Shown: positions 1 to 8,241, numbered from the stretch's first letter. The stretch is 41,298 bases of DNA from DATNIC01 sp035604635 (GCA_035604635.1 DATNIC010000226.1:1-41298); one strand, 5' to 3'. Made by a program: numbers and translations. The notes: generated by a model from the sequence alone, not told the origin.

Positions 1-594
1 AAGCCGGAATCGGAGTTCAGCCTGCGCGACATGGCCGACGACGTCCTCGCCGTCTGCCGGGATGAAGGGATCGCGCGCGCGGTCTTCGCGGGCTGCAGCG
101 TCGGTTCGGGGATCGCGATGCTGATCGCGCTCGATCAGCCCGAAATCGTCGACGCGCTGATCCTGGTCGGCGGAAACAGTCGCGGCGGCGGGCACGTCGC
201 CGGCCGCATCGCGGGATATCTCAACGAGATGCCGGGCTATCTCGCGAAGCACATTTGCGAGCTCGTCTCTCCCGGATTTCCGACGACCGGGCTCGGGCGG
301 TGGCTGCTCGGGCTCTTCATCGAGCGCGCTCCGCTGCTCTCAGGCAAGTGCATCGCGCAAATCTTCCGGGCACGCGAGGACTGCGACATGTCCAGCCGGT
401 TGCCCGGCCTAAAGAAGCCAGCGCTCGTGATCAACGGCGAGCACGACAACTCGTTGAAGGCGGGTCGCGAGACCGCAGGGCTCATACCGGGCGCGCACCA
501 TGCGCTCATCCCTGCAACCGGACATGCATGCTGCATCGAAGATCCCGACGCGTTCGACCGCGTCGTTCTGCCGTTTCTCGCGAAGGTGCGCTAG
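1..594 (+). CDS. alpha/beta hydrolase, 5' end cut by window
   Basis: This is the C-terminal part of an alpha/beta-hydrolase-fold enzyme; the open frame runs in from the window edge, so the ATG at 31 is probably internal. A nucleophile elbow GCSVG lies in strand-helix context (FAGCSVGSGIAMLIAL). Later come an acid in INGEHDN and a histidine in ATGHACCIEDP, spaced as in a Ser-Asp-His triad. A cap-like helical segment separates the elbow from the acid. The substrate cannot be read from sequence; homologues include esterases, C-C hydrolases of meta-cleavage pathways and haloperoxidase-like proteins. It converges with the next gene, and the two stop codons share the bases CTAG at 591-594. Cytoplasmic by default, since the N-terminus is not visible. 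Confidence 0.85.
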   Translation, partial: KPESEFSLRDMADDVLAVCRDEGIARAVFAGCSVGSGIAMLIALDQPEIVDALILVGGNSRGGGHVAGRIAGYLNEMPGYLAKHICELVSPGFPTTGLGRWLLGLFIERAPLLSGKCIAQIFRAREDCDMSSRLPGLKKPALVINGEHDNSLKAGRETAGLIPGAHHALIPATGHACCIEDPDAFDRVVLPFLAKVR

Positions 595-1679
595 AGACCC
601 TTCGAAGCAAGCCATTGGGCAAGCACGGCGACGATCGCCATGTTGTTCTTTTCGATCATCATATCGTGCCCGTTGCCGAGAATGCCGCGATCGACCAGTT
701 TGATCCAGTCGTGTTTGACGCCGGCTTGCGTCAGGTACTGCGAAGTGCAGTGATCGTAGGGCGCGTGATACGACGCCTGTGAGGTCACGACCAAGATCGG
801 GATGCCTTGCAGCATCGGCAGCTGGCGGGCCGGCGCCGCTTGCGACCAGCAGCGCGCGAGGCCTGGTCCATCCGCCTTCTCTTGCTGCACGAAGCGGAGC
901 TCGGACGAACTGCCGGCGGGCGGGTTGTACGTGATCGGTCCGGCGGTCAGGCCCCATGGACGGCCCGGCGTTTCTTTTCCGAAATAATCCGGAGGACCGG
1001 TGTATGCCACTTCGTTCACCGGCGGGCCGTTGGGCTCGACGGCGACGATCCCCTTGACGAGTTTGGGCCGCACGTCGGCGATGACCCAGCCGTAGTCGCC
1101 CGATTGCGAGTGCGTTTGAATGATCGCGGGCCCGATGCGATCCAGGAGATCGGCGACCGCGTCACGGTTGAGCCGCTCCATCGTCAACTGACTGCCGAGC
1201 GACATCCCCCGCGACTTGATGAATTCGTCGAAGATCGGATCCCCCGGCGTCCCCGCGCCGGGCCACTGCGTGTGATCCTTCGCCTGCGGCCAGAGGCCGA
1301 ACCGTTCCGTGATGGTCAGGCGCCGTTCGAGTGAATCGACCGTGTCGCGCACCATCGGCCCGTCGACTTTTGGATCTTGGATCGATCGGCCGCGCGCCGG
1401 TTGATCGGTGACGTAGACTTTGTAGCCGTGATTGAGGTAGTAGTCGGCCCAGCCGGGACGCCCGTCCGGCGTCTCCTCGTAGATCAAGCCCGTCGAGCCG
1501 CCGCCCGTGATCAGCACGATCGGAAACGGATGCGTCACGCGTTTCGGAACGAAATACTCGGCGTACATTTGCCCGGTCATGATCTGTCCGCCATCGGGGC
1601 CGGCGGTGTAGTGTCCGCCGGCATAGAGGAAGCCGTGGGCAGCGAGAGCTGTGACGATGGTGAAGAGAATGGCGCTCAC
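591..1679 (-). CDS. exported esterase-713-like alpha/beta hydrolase
   Basis: 362 residues starting at a GTG that overlaps the upstream stop (GTGA), so it is probably translationally coupled to the decarboxylase-like gene. The first ~18 residues are hydrophobic and look like a signal peptide or anchor. The nucleophile motif is THSQSG (Ser191), not the usual GxSxG. It is followed by VEPNGPP, whose Glu215 matches the unusual acidic residue of bacterial esterase 713, and by GNGHDMMIEKNN with His338. These three motifs in this spacing are typical of that small esterase family, whose natural substrates are poorly known. It is the last gene of the minus-strand catabolic run and may release an acid or alcohol from an ester outside the cytoplasm (inference). 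Confidence 0.85.
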   Translation of the reverse strand: MSAILFTIVTALAAHGFLYAGGHYTAGPDGGQIMTGQMYAEYFVPKRVTHPFPIVLITGGGSTGLIYEETPDGRPGWADYYLNHGYKVYVTDQPARGRSIQDPKVDGPMVRDTVDSLERRLTITERFGLWPQAKDHTQWPGAGTPGDPIFDEFIKSRGMSLGSQLTMERLNRDAVADLLDRIGPAIIQTHSQSGDYGWVIADVRPKLVKGIVAVEPNGPPVNEVAYTGPPDYFGKETPGRPWGLTAGPITYNPPAGSSSELRFVQQEKADGPGLARCWSQAAPARQLPMLQGIPILVVTSQASYHAPYDHCTSQYLTQAGVKHDWIKLVDRGILGNGHDMMIEKNNMAIVAVLAQWLASKGL

Positions 1680-2260
1680 AAGGTGCTCCTTTTCTCCGCC
1701 GGTAGCTGTTGATCGAAGACGGTCAGGAGAATCGCCGTGTCCGCGTAGCCGCCGATGAGCGCGACGTAGTTCAGGAGCTGTTCTTTTCCGAAGAGCCGCA
1801 TCGCCTCAGCGAAGGTCGCGGAACTCACCTTGTGTGCGCCGCACGCTTCGCGTACCAAGCGAATCATCGCCGCGTACTGCTCGCCGAGCCCGTCGACCGG
1901 CTTACGGAAGCGAACGACGTCGATGACATCTTGCGCCACGCCGATCTTGAGGGCTTCTCCTTCGTGCGCCGCCCATTCGAAGGGCTGATCGAACTCGCGT
2001 GCCGTCGCCAAGATCACAACCTCCACGACGCGACGATCGAGCCCTGCTTCGAACCGCAAGTACCGGTTGAGCGGACTCGAGAGCTTCGCCAACTTTGGAT
2101 TGTGCAAGCGAATTCCGCTCGGGCCCTGCAGTCCTACGAGCGAACGGCGGTCGTTTTTGCGCGCGTCGAAGATCTCCTTGCCCTCATCGTTGAGGTCATC
2201 GCGTCGCACCATCGGCAAGCGGTTGCGCGACTCGGGGTAGATGTCGGCGGGGAGCTTCAT
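1676..2260 (-). CDS. carboxymuconolactone decarboxylase family protein
   Basis: 194 residues from ATG 2260, which has a good ribosome-binding sequence (GGAAGAAAGG) upstream. The longer open frame to 2416 would run into the preceding gene and reads as low-complexity basic sequence, so I reject it. The all-helical core contains EWAAHEGEALKIGV (Glu95, His99), the signature of the CMD/AhpD-like fold. There is no CxxC, so it is not a peroxide-reducing AhpD. True 4-carboxymuconolactone decarboxylase acts in the protocatechuate pathway, but many homologues of this length have no known reaction. It lies 16 bases after a substrate-binding protein gene and overlaps the esterase gene by 4 bases. Confidence 0.85.
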   Translation of the reverse strand: MKLPADIYPESRNRLPMVRRDDLNDEGKEIFDARKNDRRSLVGLQGPSGIRLHNPKLAKLSSPLNRYLRFEAGLDRRVVEVVILATAREFDQPFEWAAHEGEALKIGVAQDVIDVVRFRKPVDGLGEQYAAMIRLVREACGAHKVSSATFAEAMRLFGKEQLLNYVALIGGYADTAILLTVFDQQLPAEKRSTL

Positions 2261-2276
2261 CGTTGCGCCTTTCTTC

Positions 2277-3320
2277 CTAGACTCTTCTTCTGTAGACGCC
2301 GATCGTCTTGAGGGCTTCCGGCGAAAGCGTCGTGTCGACGACCGCTTCGGAGGTGATGTCGCCTTTGACGTAGCCTTGATCCTTGTAAAAAACGAGGTCG
2401 TCACGCATGGAAGCAACGTTAAGGCGACCGTTCGGATCGATGCTCACCGGTGTCGTCCTGCGGATCAAAGTTTCGTTCAATCCGGTATGGGTCGCGATGA
2501 CGTTGACGACCTCGTCCGCATTTTGACCGGCAATCCGGCCGCCGGCGAGGCTGTCCTCATAAAAGCGAACGCCGCGGAGATAGCCGCGCAGATACCGCAC
2601 GATGAGATCCCGGCGACTGCTGATCAGCGACGCCGAGCACAGCAAGCACGAGACCTCCTGGTTCGGATAGAAGCGATCGTTCCCCATGATGGCGACCGCG
2701 ACGCCGCGGTCTACTGCAAGGGTCGCGAACGGCTCGATGGTCAGCGCCGCTTCGATCGCTCCGTTCTGAAGCGCGATGGGGTGCTGAGGATACGGCAGCA
2801 CCAGACGCGTGATGTCGCTGTATTTCAAGCCGGCCATTGCGACGAGGCGCGCGACTTGCGGCGAGCTCGAGCTCGCCGTGGCGGCGCCCGCGATCTGCAT
2901 CCCCTTCAGGTCGCGAATCGTCTTGAAACGGCCGCTCCTCAGGAGGTCCGCACGGATCAAGAGTTTCGACCAGCCGTAGCCCGGCGGATCGGTCGCCGCG
3001 TCCGCGACCGCCCGAACATCGATGCCGCGGAGGACGGCGTTGTAGAGGGCCGCGCCAGGCGCCCCGTTTCCGATGTCGAGTTTCCCCGTCGAAAGGAGCG
3101 GCATCATCTCTTCGCTCGACGTGAACTTGACGTACTCGATCTTGATCCCTTGATCGCGAAAGTAGCCCTTCTGGTCGGCGATCCACAGCGGCGCGTCGGT
3201 CGCGATGCCGAGATGACCGTTGAACACGGTCGTGAGCTCTTGGCTTTCAGCGGCCCATCGCGATGTCGCCACGACCGCTGGAACGGAGCTCAGACCGACG
3301 GCGAAGTCAAGGCGTTTCAT
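2277..3320 (-). CDS. ABC-type substrate-binding protein, NMT1/SsuA-like
   Basis: 347 residues from ATG 3320 (GGAG about 10 bases upstream); a longer frame to 3377 would pass through a GC hairpin and is unlikely. An N-terminal segment of about 25 residues looks like a signal peptide. The family block is APLWIADQKGYFRDQGIK followed by GKLDIGNGAPGA, as in NMT1/THI5 and sulfonate/nitrate/taurine receptors with two lobes. It would bind a small anion or aromatic acid in the periplasm and deliver it to a permease. No permease or ATPase for import is encoded in this window. It differs in sequence from the other four SsuA-like proteins here, which share a C-terminal motif that this one lacks. Its position between the CoA transferase and CMD genes suggests it captures that pathway's substrate. 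Confidence 0.88.
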   Translation of the reverse strand: MKRLDFAVGLSSVPAVVATSRWAAESQELTTVFNGHLGIATDAPLWIADQKGYFRDQGIKIEYVKFTSSEEMMPLLSTGKLDIGNGAPGAALYNAVLRGIDVRAVADAATDPPGYGWSKLLIRADLLRSGRFKTIRDLKGMQIAGAATASSSSPQVARLVAMAGLKYSDITRLVLPYPQHPIALQNGAIEAALTIEPFATLAVDRGVAVAIMGNDRFYPNQEVSCLLCSASLISSRRDLIVRYLRGYLRGVRFYEDSLAGGRIAGQNADEVVNVIATHTGLNETLIRRTTPVSIDPNGRLNVASMRDDLVFYKDQGYVKGDITSEAVVDTTLSPEALKTIGVYRRRV

Positions 3321-3438
3321 TTGTAAGGCGCTCCGCCCCAGGCTCCGCGCCCCCCATGCAAAGCATGGGGCCCCCAAACAATCGGGCCCATCAAGATAAT
3401 CTTCAGTGCACGATTCCCCGAGGGGGCCCGTAACAGCA
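3321..3438. other. GC-rich intergenic spacer with palindromes
   Basis: 118 bases between the CoA transferase and binding-protein genes. This is unusually long for this compact region, where neighbours overlap or lie a few bases apart. It contains a perfect hairpin at 3352-3370, several GGGCCC/CCCCC blocks and CCCCGAGGGGG near 3416-3426. Read on the minus strand it is open as the tail of a frame, but composition and position argue against coding. It may be an intergenic repeat element or mRNA processing site. Confidence 0.5.
3352..3370. repeat. perfect 8-bp hairpin in spacer
   Basis: The arms CCCCATGC and GCATGGGG are separated by AAA. There is no T-run on either strand, so it does not look like a classic intrinsic terminator. 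It sits within the operon-like run, upstream of the substrate-binding protein gene. A role in differential mRNA stability or as a dispersed palindromic repeat is possible. Confidence 0.6.
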
Positions 3439-4494
3439 TCATCCTAAAATCTCCTTGGTGTGTTCGCCGAGTTCGGGCGCGGCAGACGTGATCGCGACCG
3501 GAGTGTCGCTCAAGCGCACCGCGCTGCCGACGACCGTTACCTTGCCGCGCTTGGGATGCGGCAGCTCGCGCCGCATGCGCAGATGCTCGACTTGCGGATC
3601 CTCGAAGACTTCCTTGAAATCGTTCAGCGGGCCGCATGGGACGTCGGCTGCGCGCAAGCGCGCGAGCCATTCGTCGCAATCCCTCGTGCGGAACGTCCGT
3701 GCGAGGATCTCCTCGAGCGCATCGTAGTTCTTACTGCGTGCGGGACGCGTCGCGAAGCGCTCGTCGCCTGCGAGGTGCTCCAGCTCCGTCGCCTTGAGTA
3801 GCCCTTCCCAGAACTTCGGCGGCGAGGAAAGGTGCACGACGAACGGCCGCTCGTCCTTCGCGACGAAAGCAAAGACCTGCGCTTGACGCGTCCGCGTCGC
3901 GCGGCTCGGCGGCGGACCGCCGCCTTCGAAATAATTCGCTGCGTTCTCGGCGAGGAACGCAATCGACGATTCGAGCAGCGACGTTTCGACGCGCTGACCC
4001 TTACCCGTCCGCTCGCGCGCCATCAACGCGCCGAGGACGCCGTAGCAGGCGAAGATCCCGCCCAAGTGATCGGAGAGCGAGATCCCCATCGGCTTGGGAG
4101 CATCACGCTCGGTCAACAAGCTCAGCAGCCCGCTCATCCCCTGGCCGACGGTGTCATATCCCGGATAGTCGCGATACGGCCCGTCGCTTCCGAAGCCCGT
4201 GATGGAACAATAGATGAGCCGTTCGTTGAGCCGGCGGGCGTCGTCGTAGCCGAGCCCCATCCGCTCCATCGTCCCCGGCCGGAAATTCTCGATCAGGACG
4301 TCGGCGCGCGCGATGAGCCCGCGCAGGGCCTCGACGTCGCCGTCTTCCTTTAAATCGAGGACGACGCTTTTCTTGTTGCGGTTGAGCGAACCGAAGGTCG
4401 CGCTGTACTCGACCCTGCCCCATCCGCGGAAAGGGTCGCCGCCGTTGGGCGATTCGATCTTGATGACGGTAGCGCCGAGATCTCCCAAGAGCAT
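3439..4494 (-). CDS. CaiB/BaiF family CoA transferase
   Basis: A class III CoA transferase that moves CoA between thioesters and free carboxylates. The family features are a Rossmann start (MLLGDLGATVIKIE), NFRPGTMERMGLGY, SITGFGSDGPY, and the Asp in SLSDHLGG (Asp142 from this start), the expected site of the acyl-anhydride intermediate. The interval given begins at the first canonical start. However, the frame continues upstream with typical family N-terminal residues (LAGITVLEVANYVSGPYAS, about 4560-4495) and has no ATG, GTG or TTG before the previous stop. The real start is therefore uncertain: a rare start codon or a sequence error. It follows the DUF35 gene directly and probably activates the acid used by the thiolase/DUF35 pair. 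Confidence 0.9.
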   Translation of the reverse strand: MLLGDLGATVIKIESPNGGDPFRGWGRVEYSATFGSLNRNKKSVVLDLKEDGDVEALRGLIARADVLIENFRPGTMERMGLGYDDARRLNERLIYCSITGFGSDGPYRDYPGYDTVGQGMSGLLSLLTERDAPKPMGISLSDHLGGIFACYGVLGALMARERTGKGQRVETSLLESSIAFLAENAANYFEGGGPPPSRATRTRQAQVFAFVAKDERPFVVHLSSPPKFWEGLLKATELEHLAGDERFATRPARSKNYDALEEILARTFRTRDCDEWLARLRAADVPCGPLNDFKEVFEDPQVEHLRMRRELPHPKRGKVTVVGSAVRLSDTPVAITSAAPELGEHTKEILG

Positions 4495-4567
4495 GGAGGC
4501 ATACGGACCGCTGACATAGTTCGCGACCTCGAGGACCGTGATGCCGGCGAGCGCGCCGTTCGACGCG

Positions 4568-4975
4568 CTAGCGGCGGGTGAACTTTGGAATGAGGTATCC
4601 GTCGCGAACCTCCTCGTAAACGACCGTCACGGGCATCTCGCATTGCACGTCGCCGATCGGCATGCCGACGACGTTGGAGATGATGCGCGGGCCCTCTTCA
4701 AGCTCGATGACACCGACGACGTAGGGGACCTTGTCCTTGAACGCCGGGTTGTAGACGCGATGGTAGACGACGAAGCTGAAGACCTTGCCGCGTCCGCTCA
4801 TCTCGGCCCACGTGAACGCGCTGCTCGAACAATGCGGACAAGCGACGGTCGGCGGGAACGTGACCTTCCCGCAGGCATCGCACTTGGGCATGATCAGCCG
4901 GCGCTCTTGAACGGCCGCCCAGAACGGCTCCGTTTCGATCGATGGCTCGGGAAGCGGCATCTCCGCTGCGCTCAT
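4568..4975 (-). CDS. DUF35 Zn-ribbon/OB-fold protein
   Basis: 135 residues. The ATG at 4975 overlaps the thiolase stop (ATGA), which fixes the start and implies translational coupling. The N-terminal rubredoxin-like zinc ribbon has Cys32-x2-Cys35 and Cys46-x2-Cys49 (CDACGK and CPHC). An OB-fold follows at about residues 55-130, with the typical GRGKVFSFVVYHR start. DUF35 proteins are obligate partners of thiolase-like enzymes, for example in archaeal HMG-CoA synthesis and in steroid side-chain aldolases such as the Ltp2 complex. Here it should form a complex with the preceding thiolase-like protein. A longer frame reaching 5989 is out-of-frame translation of the thiolase gene and is not real. 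Confidence 0.92.
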   Translation of the reverse strand: MSAAEMPLPEPSIETEPFWAAVQERRLIMPKCDACGKVTFPPTVACPHCSSSAFTWAEMSGRGKVFSFVVYHRVYNPAFKDKVPYVVGVIELEEGPRIISNVVGMPIGDVQCEMPVTVVYEEVRDGYLIPKFTRR

Positions 4976-6132
4976 GCTGCGCGCCCCAAGATCAAGCTCG
5001 AGTGGCAAACGGTGTTGCCGCCGTGACCGCTGATCAACGCGATCTCGGCATCCTTGACTTGCCGCTCGGCCGGATACGTATGACGCAGCTGCCGCACGCC
5101 TTCGACGATCTGCAGCATCCCCTCGACGTGCGCTTCCGAGAGCTGGCCGCCCGACGTGTTCGTCGGCAGCGCTCCGTCGAGACGCAGCGCGCCGGACGCA
5201 ACGAACGGCCCCGCCTCGCCTTTCTTGACGAACCCGTAGTCCTCCAACTGCGCGATCACCATCCCGGTGAAGCAGTCGTAGATCTGCGCCGTGTCGATGT
5301 CCTTGGGCGTGACGCCGGCCATCTTGAATGCCTGCTGCGAGCTGCCGATCGCCGCGGTGCGGATCATGTGATCGTCCGCGAGCCAGCCGCGCGTGTTGTT
5401 GAACGTCCCGAATCCTTTGATCACGACGGGCGGCTGGCGCAGGCTCTTCGCGCGCTCGAGCGAGGTGACGACGGTCGCGCCGGCGCCGTCGCTGACCAGG
5501 CTGCAGTCGTAGAGACCGTACGGCTCCGCAATCATGCGCGCCGATAAATAATCTTCCAGGGTCAGCGGCTTCTTCATCACCGCATTGGGATTGCGCAGCG
5601 CGTGCTCGCGAAACGCGATCGCGACCCCAGCGAAATGCTCGCGCTTGGTCCCGTACTCGAACATATGACGGCGCGCGCCGAACGCGTGGGTTGCCACCGC
5701 GCCGTAGTAGCCGTATTCCGGGGCAAACTCCTTGGGGAGCTGGTCGTCGGGGGTGAGCTCCATGTTCGTGCGTTGGCTCTCGGTGCGGTGCGTCCGCGTC
5801 CAGCTGTTGCGGCCGTAGCCGGTGACGACCGTCGTCGCGAGCCCCGCGTCGATCGCCATGCACGCGAGCGCGACCGAGAGGATCTGGCTCGCGCCGCCGT
5901 TGGTCAAGGTCGTGCTGAACCGGACGTCTATGCCCAGGCGTTGACCCATGCGCTGATGCTGCGTGTAGACGTTGTCGGGCCCGCGACAAATGATCCCGTC
6001 GATGTCGCTGACCTTCAACCCCGCATCGTCGATCGCGCGGCGCATCGCCTGCTCGAGCAGCGCGAGCGAGTCCATCCCCGTTCGTCCGAGCTCGCTCGTC
6101 GCCGTCCCCACGATCGCGTACTTATCGCGCAT
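4972..6132 (-). CDS. thiolase-like (SCP-x/lipid-transfer type) protein
   Basis: 386 residues in the thiolase superfamily. Landmarks are a first-lobe start KYAIVGTATSELGR, the segment TTLTNGGASQILSVALACM, IYDCFTGMVIAQLEDYGF, GGQLSEAHVEGMLQIVEG, and a C-terminal SGHGG loop. The place where a thiolase carries its nucleophilic cysteine reads NGGAS (78-82), with no cysteine. This fits the subgroup that pairs with DUF35 and works as an aldol lyase or a non-classical thiolase rather than a Claisen thiolase (family knowledge; the reaction is inferred). The start codon overlaps the end of the flavin monooxygenase gene by 11 bases, and its stop overlaps the DUF35 start. Likely role: C-C cleavage of a CoA-bound side chain. 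Confidence 0.9.
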   Translation of the reverse strand: MRDKYAIVGTATSELGRTGMDSLALLEQAMRRAIDDAGLKVSDIDGIICRGPDNVYTQHQRMGQRLGIDVRFSTTLTNGGASQILSVALACMAIDAGLATTVVTGYGRNSWTRTHRTESQRTNMELTPDDQLPKEFAPEYGYYGAVATHAFGARRHMFEYGTKREHFAGVAIAFREHALRNPNAVMKKPLTLEDYLSARMIAEPYGLYDCSLVSDGAGATVVTSLERAKSLRQPPVVIKGFGTFNNTRGWLADDHMIRTAAIGSSQQAFKMAGVTPKDIDTAQIYDCFTGMVIAQLEDYGFVKKGEAGPFVASGALRLDGALPTNTSGGQLSEAHVEGMLQIVEGVRQLRHTYPAERQVKDAEIALISGHGGNTVCHSSLILGRAA

Positions 6133-7258
6133 GCCGTAGCCCTTTCCGCTCGAGGCGCGGAAGAATCTCTTCCGGATAGTAATGAAATTCGTCGGCGTAG
6201 TGCGCGCTCGTCAAGCCGATCCCCGTAAAGCCGAGCCGGCTGACCGTTTCGAGATTTTCCGCGACGTCGTCGGGACTCCCGATGCACGTAAAGCCACCGC
6301 TCGTCGTCGCGTAGCGCCTGCGCAGCTTCTCGTGCTCTTCGGGCGATACGTCCTTGAGACGGCCGCGCATCCGCAACATGTTGTCGACTGCTTCCCAATC
6401 CGCGAGCTCGACGCACAGATGCTGGTGATATTCCTGCGCCTCCTTGCGCGTCGGGCGGCACAAAAGCGTTCCGTTCGTGTAGACGTCGATCTCTCGACCG
6501 AGGGCGCGCGCCGCCGCCTTGAGACTCGCGATTTCTTCCTTCGCACGGCGCAGCGAGTCGTCGTCGAAGCCGTAGCTTGCTGCGGTGAAGAGCGCGTCGC
6601 AGTTCTGCAGCGCGAAAGCGCGCCCGTCTTCCGAGATCGCTGCGTTCATGATGAGCGGCTGCGTCCCGCCGTACGGCTTGGGCTTTTCGCGCACGCCCTT
6701 CAGATCGTAGAACTTGCCGGAAAAATCGAAATCGTCCTCGGACCAAATGCGCTTCATGACGTCGATCCACTCCTGCGCTTGCTCGTAGCGCCCGGAATGA
6801 TCCTGTTGGGTGATGCCGAACATGCCGAACTCGTCTTCGTTCCACCCGGCGACGATATTGAGGCCGAAGCGGCCGTGGCCGACGTGATCGGCCGTCACCA
6901 TCTGCTTGGCGGCGATCAGCGGATGAAACAGCGGGACGTGAACCGTTCCGAAAATGCAGATCCGCTTCGTCGCGGCAAGCAGGCCCGTCGCCCACGTGAT
7001 CGTCTCGAACGACGTCCCCGCATAGTCGGTCTTGCCGCCGTAGCCTTTCCAGCGGCCGATCGGCAAGAGAAAATCGAGTCCGGCTTCGTCGGCGAGCTTG
7101 GCTGCGCGCAGATTCTCTTCCCAGCTCGCCGGCCAGCGCTCTTCCGCGAGCGTAATGTACCGGCCCGACGAGCAGTTTTGGCCAAAAAAGCCGAGCTTGA
7201 GAACATGGTCGTTGTACATCGACCGGCGTCCCGCGCGAGACGCATCGATCATCGTCAT
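6122..7258 (-). CDS. LLM-class flavin-dependent monooxygenase
   Basis: 378 residues. The bacterial-luciferase-like TIM barrel is shown by LKLGFFGQNCSSG at the start, LAATKRICIFGTVHVPLFHP, GHGRFGLNIVAGWNEDEFGMFG and a C-terminal SPDDVAENL segment. Its closest recognisable relatives are the SsuD/SfnG-type monooxygenases that split C-S bonds of alkanesulfonates or dimethylsulfone, and RutA-like pyrimidine oxygenases. All need reduced FMN from a separate reductase, which is not seen here. Starts at 7258, 7252 and 7219 are all possible; the N-terminal MIDASRAGRRSMYND favours one of the first two. It leads the minus-strand run and is divergent from a binding-protein gene across 55 bases, which should hold both promoters. 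Confidence 0.88.
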   Translation of the reverse strand: MTMIDASRAGRRSMYNDHVLKLGFFGQNCSSGRYITLAEERWPASWEENLRAAKLADEAGLDFLLPIGRWKGYGGKTDYAGTSFETITWATGLLAATKRICIFGTVHVPLFHPLIAAKQMVTADHVGHGRFGLNIVAGWNEDEFGMFGITQQDHSGRYEQAQEWIDVMKRIWSEDDFDFSGKFYDLKGVREKPKPYGGTQPLIMNAAISEDGRAFALQNCDALFTAASYGFDDDSLRRAKEEIASLKAAARALGREIDVYTNGTLLCRPTRKEAQEYHQHLCVELADWEAVDNMLRMRGRLKDVSPEEHEKLRRRYATTSGGFTCIGSPDDVAENLETVSRLGFTGIGLTSAHYADEFHYYPEEILPRLERKGLRHAR

Positions 7259-7313
7259 GCCGAAAAGGCGTTTAGCGGCAGCGGTAAAAATGACCTGGGT
7301 CGGAGGGCGTCTC

Positions 7314-8240
7314 ATGAAGCGTCGCATTGCCATCGGTATCCTCGGCGGAGCTCTCACGAGCTCGCTCGGCTTGACAGCGCGCGCCGCCGATCGCGTCCGC
7401 CTTGCGGCACCGGCGCTCGACGCCACGTCGCAGATCTTTTACGCCAACGAGATGGGCTTCTTCAAGAACGCCGGGCTCGACGTCGACGTGCAAGCGATGC
7501 CGAACGGCGAGGCGGTAACCGTCGCGCTCACCGGCGGCGCGATCGACATCGGGTGCTCGGAATGCGTCTCGCTGATTTTGGCGTTCCATCGCGGCCTCCC
7601 GATAACGATCGTCGCGCCCGGCGGCTTGCAGACGCCGCGCACGTCCGTCGGGATGTTCTTCGTGCAGAAGGACTCGACGGCGACGACCGGCCGCGACATC
7701 AACGGCAAGACCGTTGCCGTCGTCGGCCTCAACGGCTTTGCTCAATACGGGACGCAAAACTGGCTCGACAAGACGGGCGGGACGTCGAGCACCGTGAAGT
7801 TCATCCAGCTCTCGGGCGCGCAGATCGCGGTCGCGCTGCAAGATGGCCGCGTCGACGGCGCATTCGTCCCCGAGCCGTTCGTCTCGGCGGTGAAAAAGGT
7901 CGCGCGGCCCATCACCAACCCGATGGCGGCGATCGCGCCGACGTTCCTCTCGAGCGCCCACTTTGCGGCGACGCCGTGGGCAAAGGCGAACCCCGAGCAA
8001 GTGCGGCGTTTCCAAACCGCGATTCGTCAGACCGCCGATTGGGCGAACAAGAACCACGACCAAAGCGCGGTGATTTTGGAAAAGGTGGCGCGGGTGGCGC
8101 CCGATGTCGTCGAAGCTTCGGTCCGCGCGTTCTACGGTGACCGCTTGGAGCCCGCACTCCTGCAGCCGCTCATCGAAGTTGCCGCCAAATACGGCGGCTT
8201 TAGCTCCTTCGCCGCCGCCGACATGATGTATCGCGCCTAG
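7314..8240 (+). CDS. ABC-type substrate-binding protein, SsuA-like (tandem copy 1)
   Basis: 308 residues from ATG 7314, with GGAGGGCG just upstream; longer frames from 7098 or 6182 are rejected because they run antisense through the monooxygenase gene. The signal peptide MKRRIAIGILGGALTSSLGL ends near ARAAD. Lobe signatures are FYANEMGFFKNAGLDVDVQA, GGAIDIGCSECVSL and GLPITIVAPGG. Near the C-terminus WANKNHDQSAVILEKVARV is a motif shared, with changes, by three other receptors in this window. The cognate permease is not encoded here. Divergence from the flavin monooxygenase gene suggests joint control. The ligand is unknown; family ligands include sulfonates, taurine, nitrate and aromatic acids. 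Confidence 0.9.
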   Translation: MKRRIAIGILGGALTSSLGLTARAADRVRLAAPALDATSQIFYANEMGFFKNAGLDVDVQAMPNGEAVTVALTGGAIDIGCSECVSLILAFHRGLPITIVAPGGLQTPRTSVGMFFVQKDSTATTGRDINGKTVAVVGLNGFAQYGTQNWLDKTGGTSSTVKFIQLSGAQIAVALQDGRVDGAFVPEPFVSAVKKVARPITNPMAAIAPTFLSSAHFAATPWAKANPEQVRRFQTAIRQTADWANKNHDQSAVILEKVARVAPDVVEASVRAFYGDRLEPALLQPLIEVAAKYGGFSSFAAADMMYRA

Positions 8241-8241
8241 C

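Noticed and set aside
1676..2260. CMD-family gene as an AhpD peroxidase
   Set aside because: The CxxC motif needed for AhpD activity is absent.
2241..3326. Plus-strand open frame opposite the binding-protein gene
   Set aside because: The translation is charged and low in hydrophobic pattern. The minus-strand frame has a signal peptide and family motifs.
3317..3679. Small minus-strand frame ending in the palindromic spacer
   Set aside because: Most of it is a frame shadow of the CoA transferase. The tail is only translated hairpin sequence.
6182..8140. Long plus-strand open frame of about 650 codons
   Set aside because: It runs antisense through the flavin monooxygenase gene and then out of frame through the binding-protein gene. 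The translation is Arg-rich with no fold-like pattern, as expected in GC-rich DNA.
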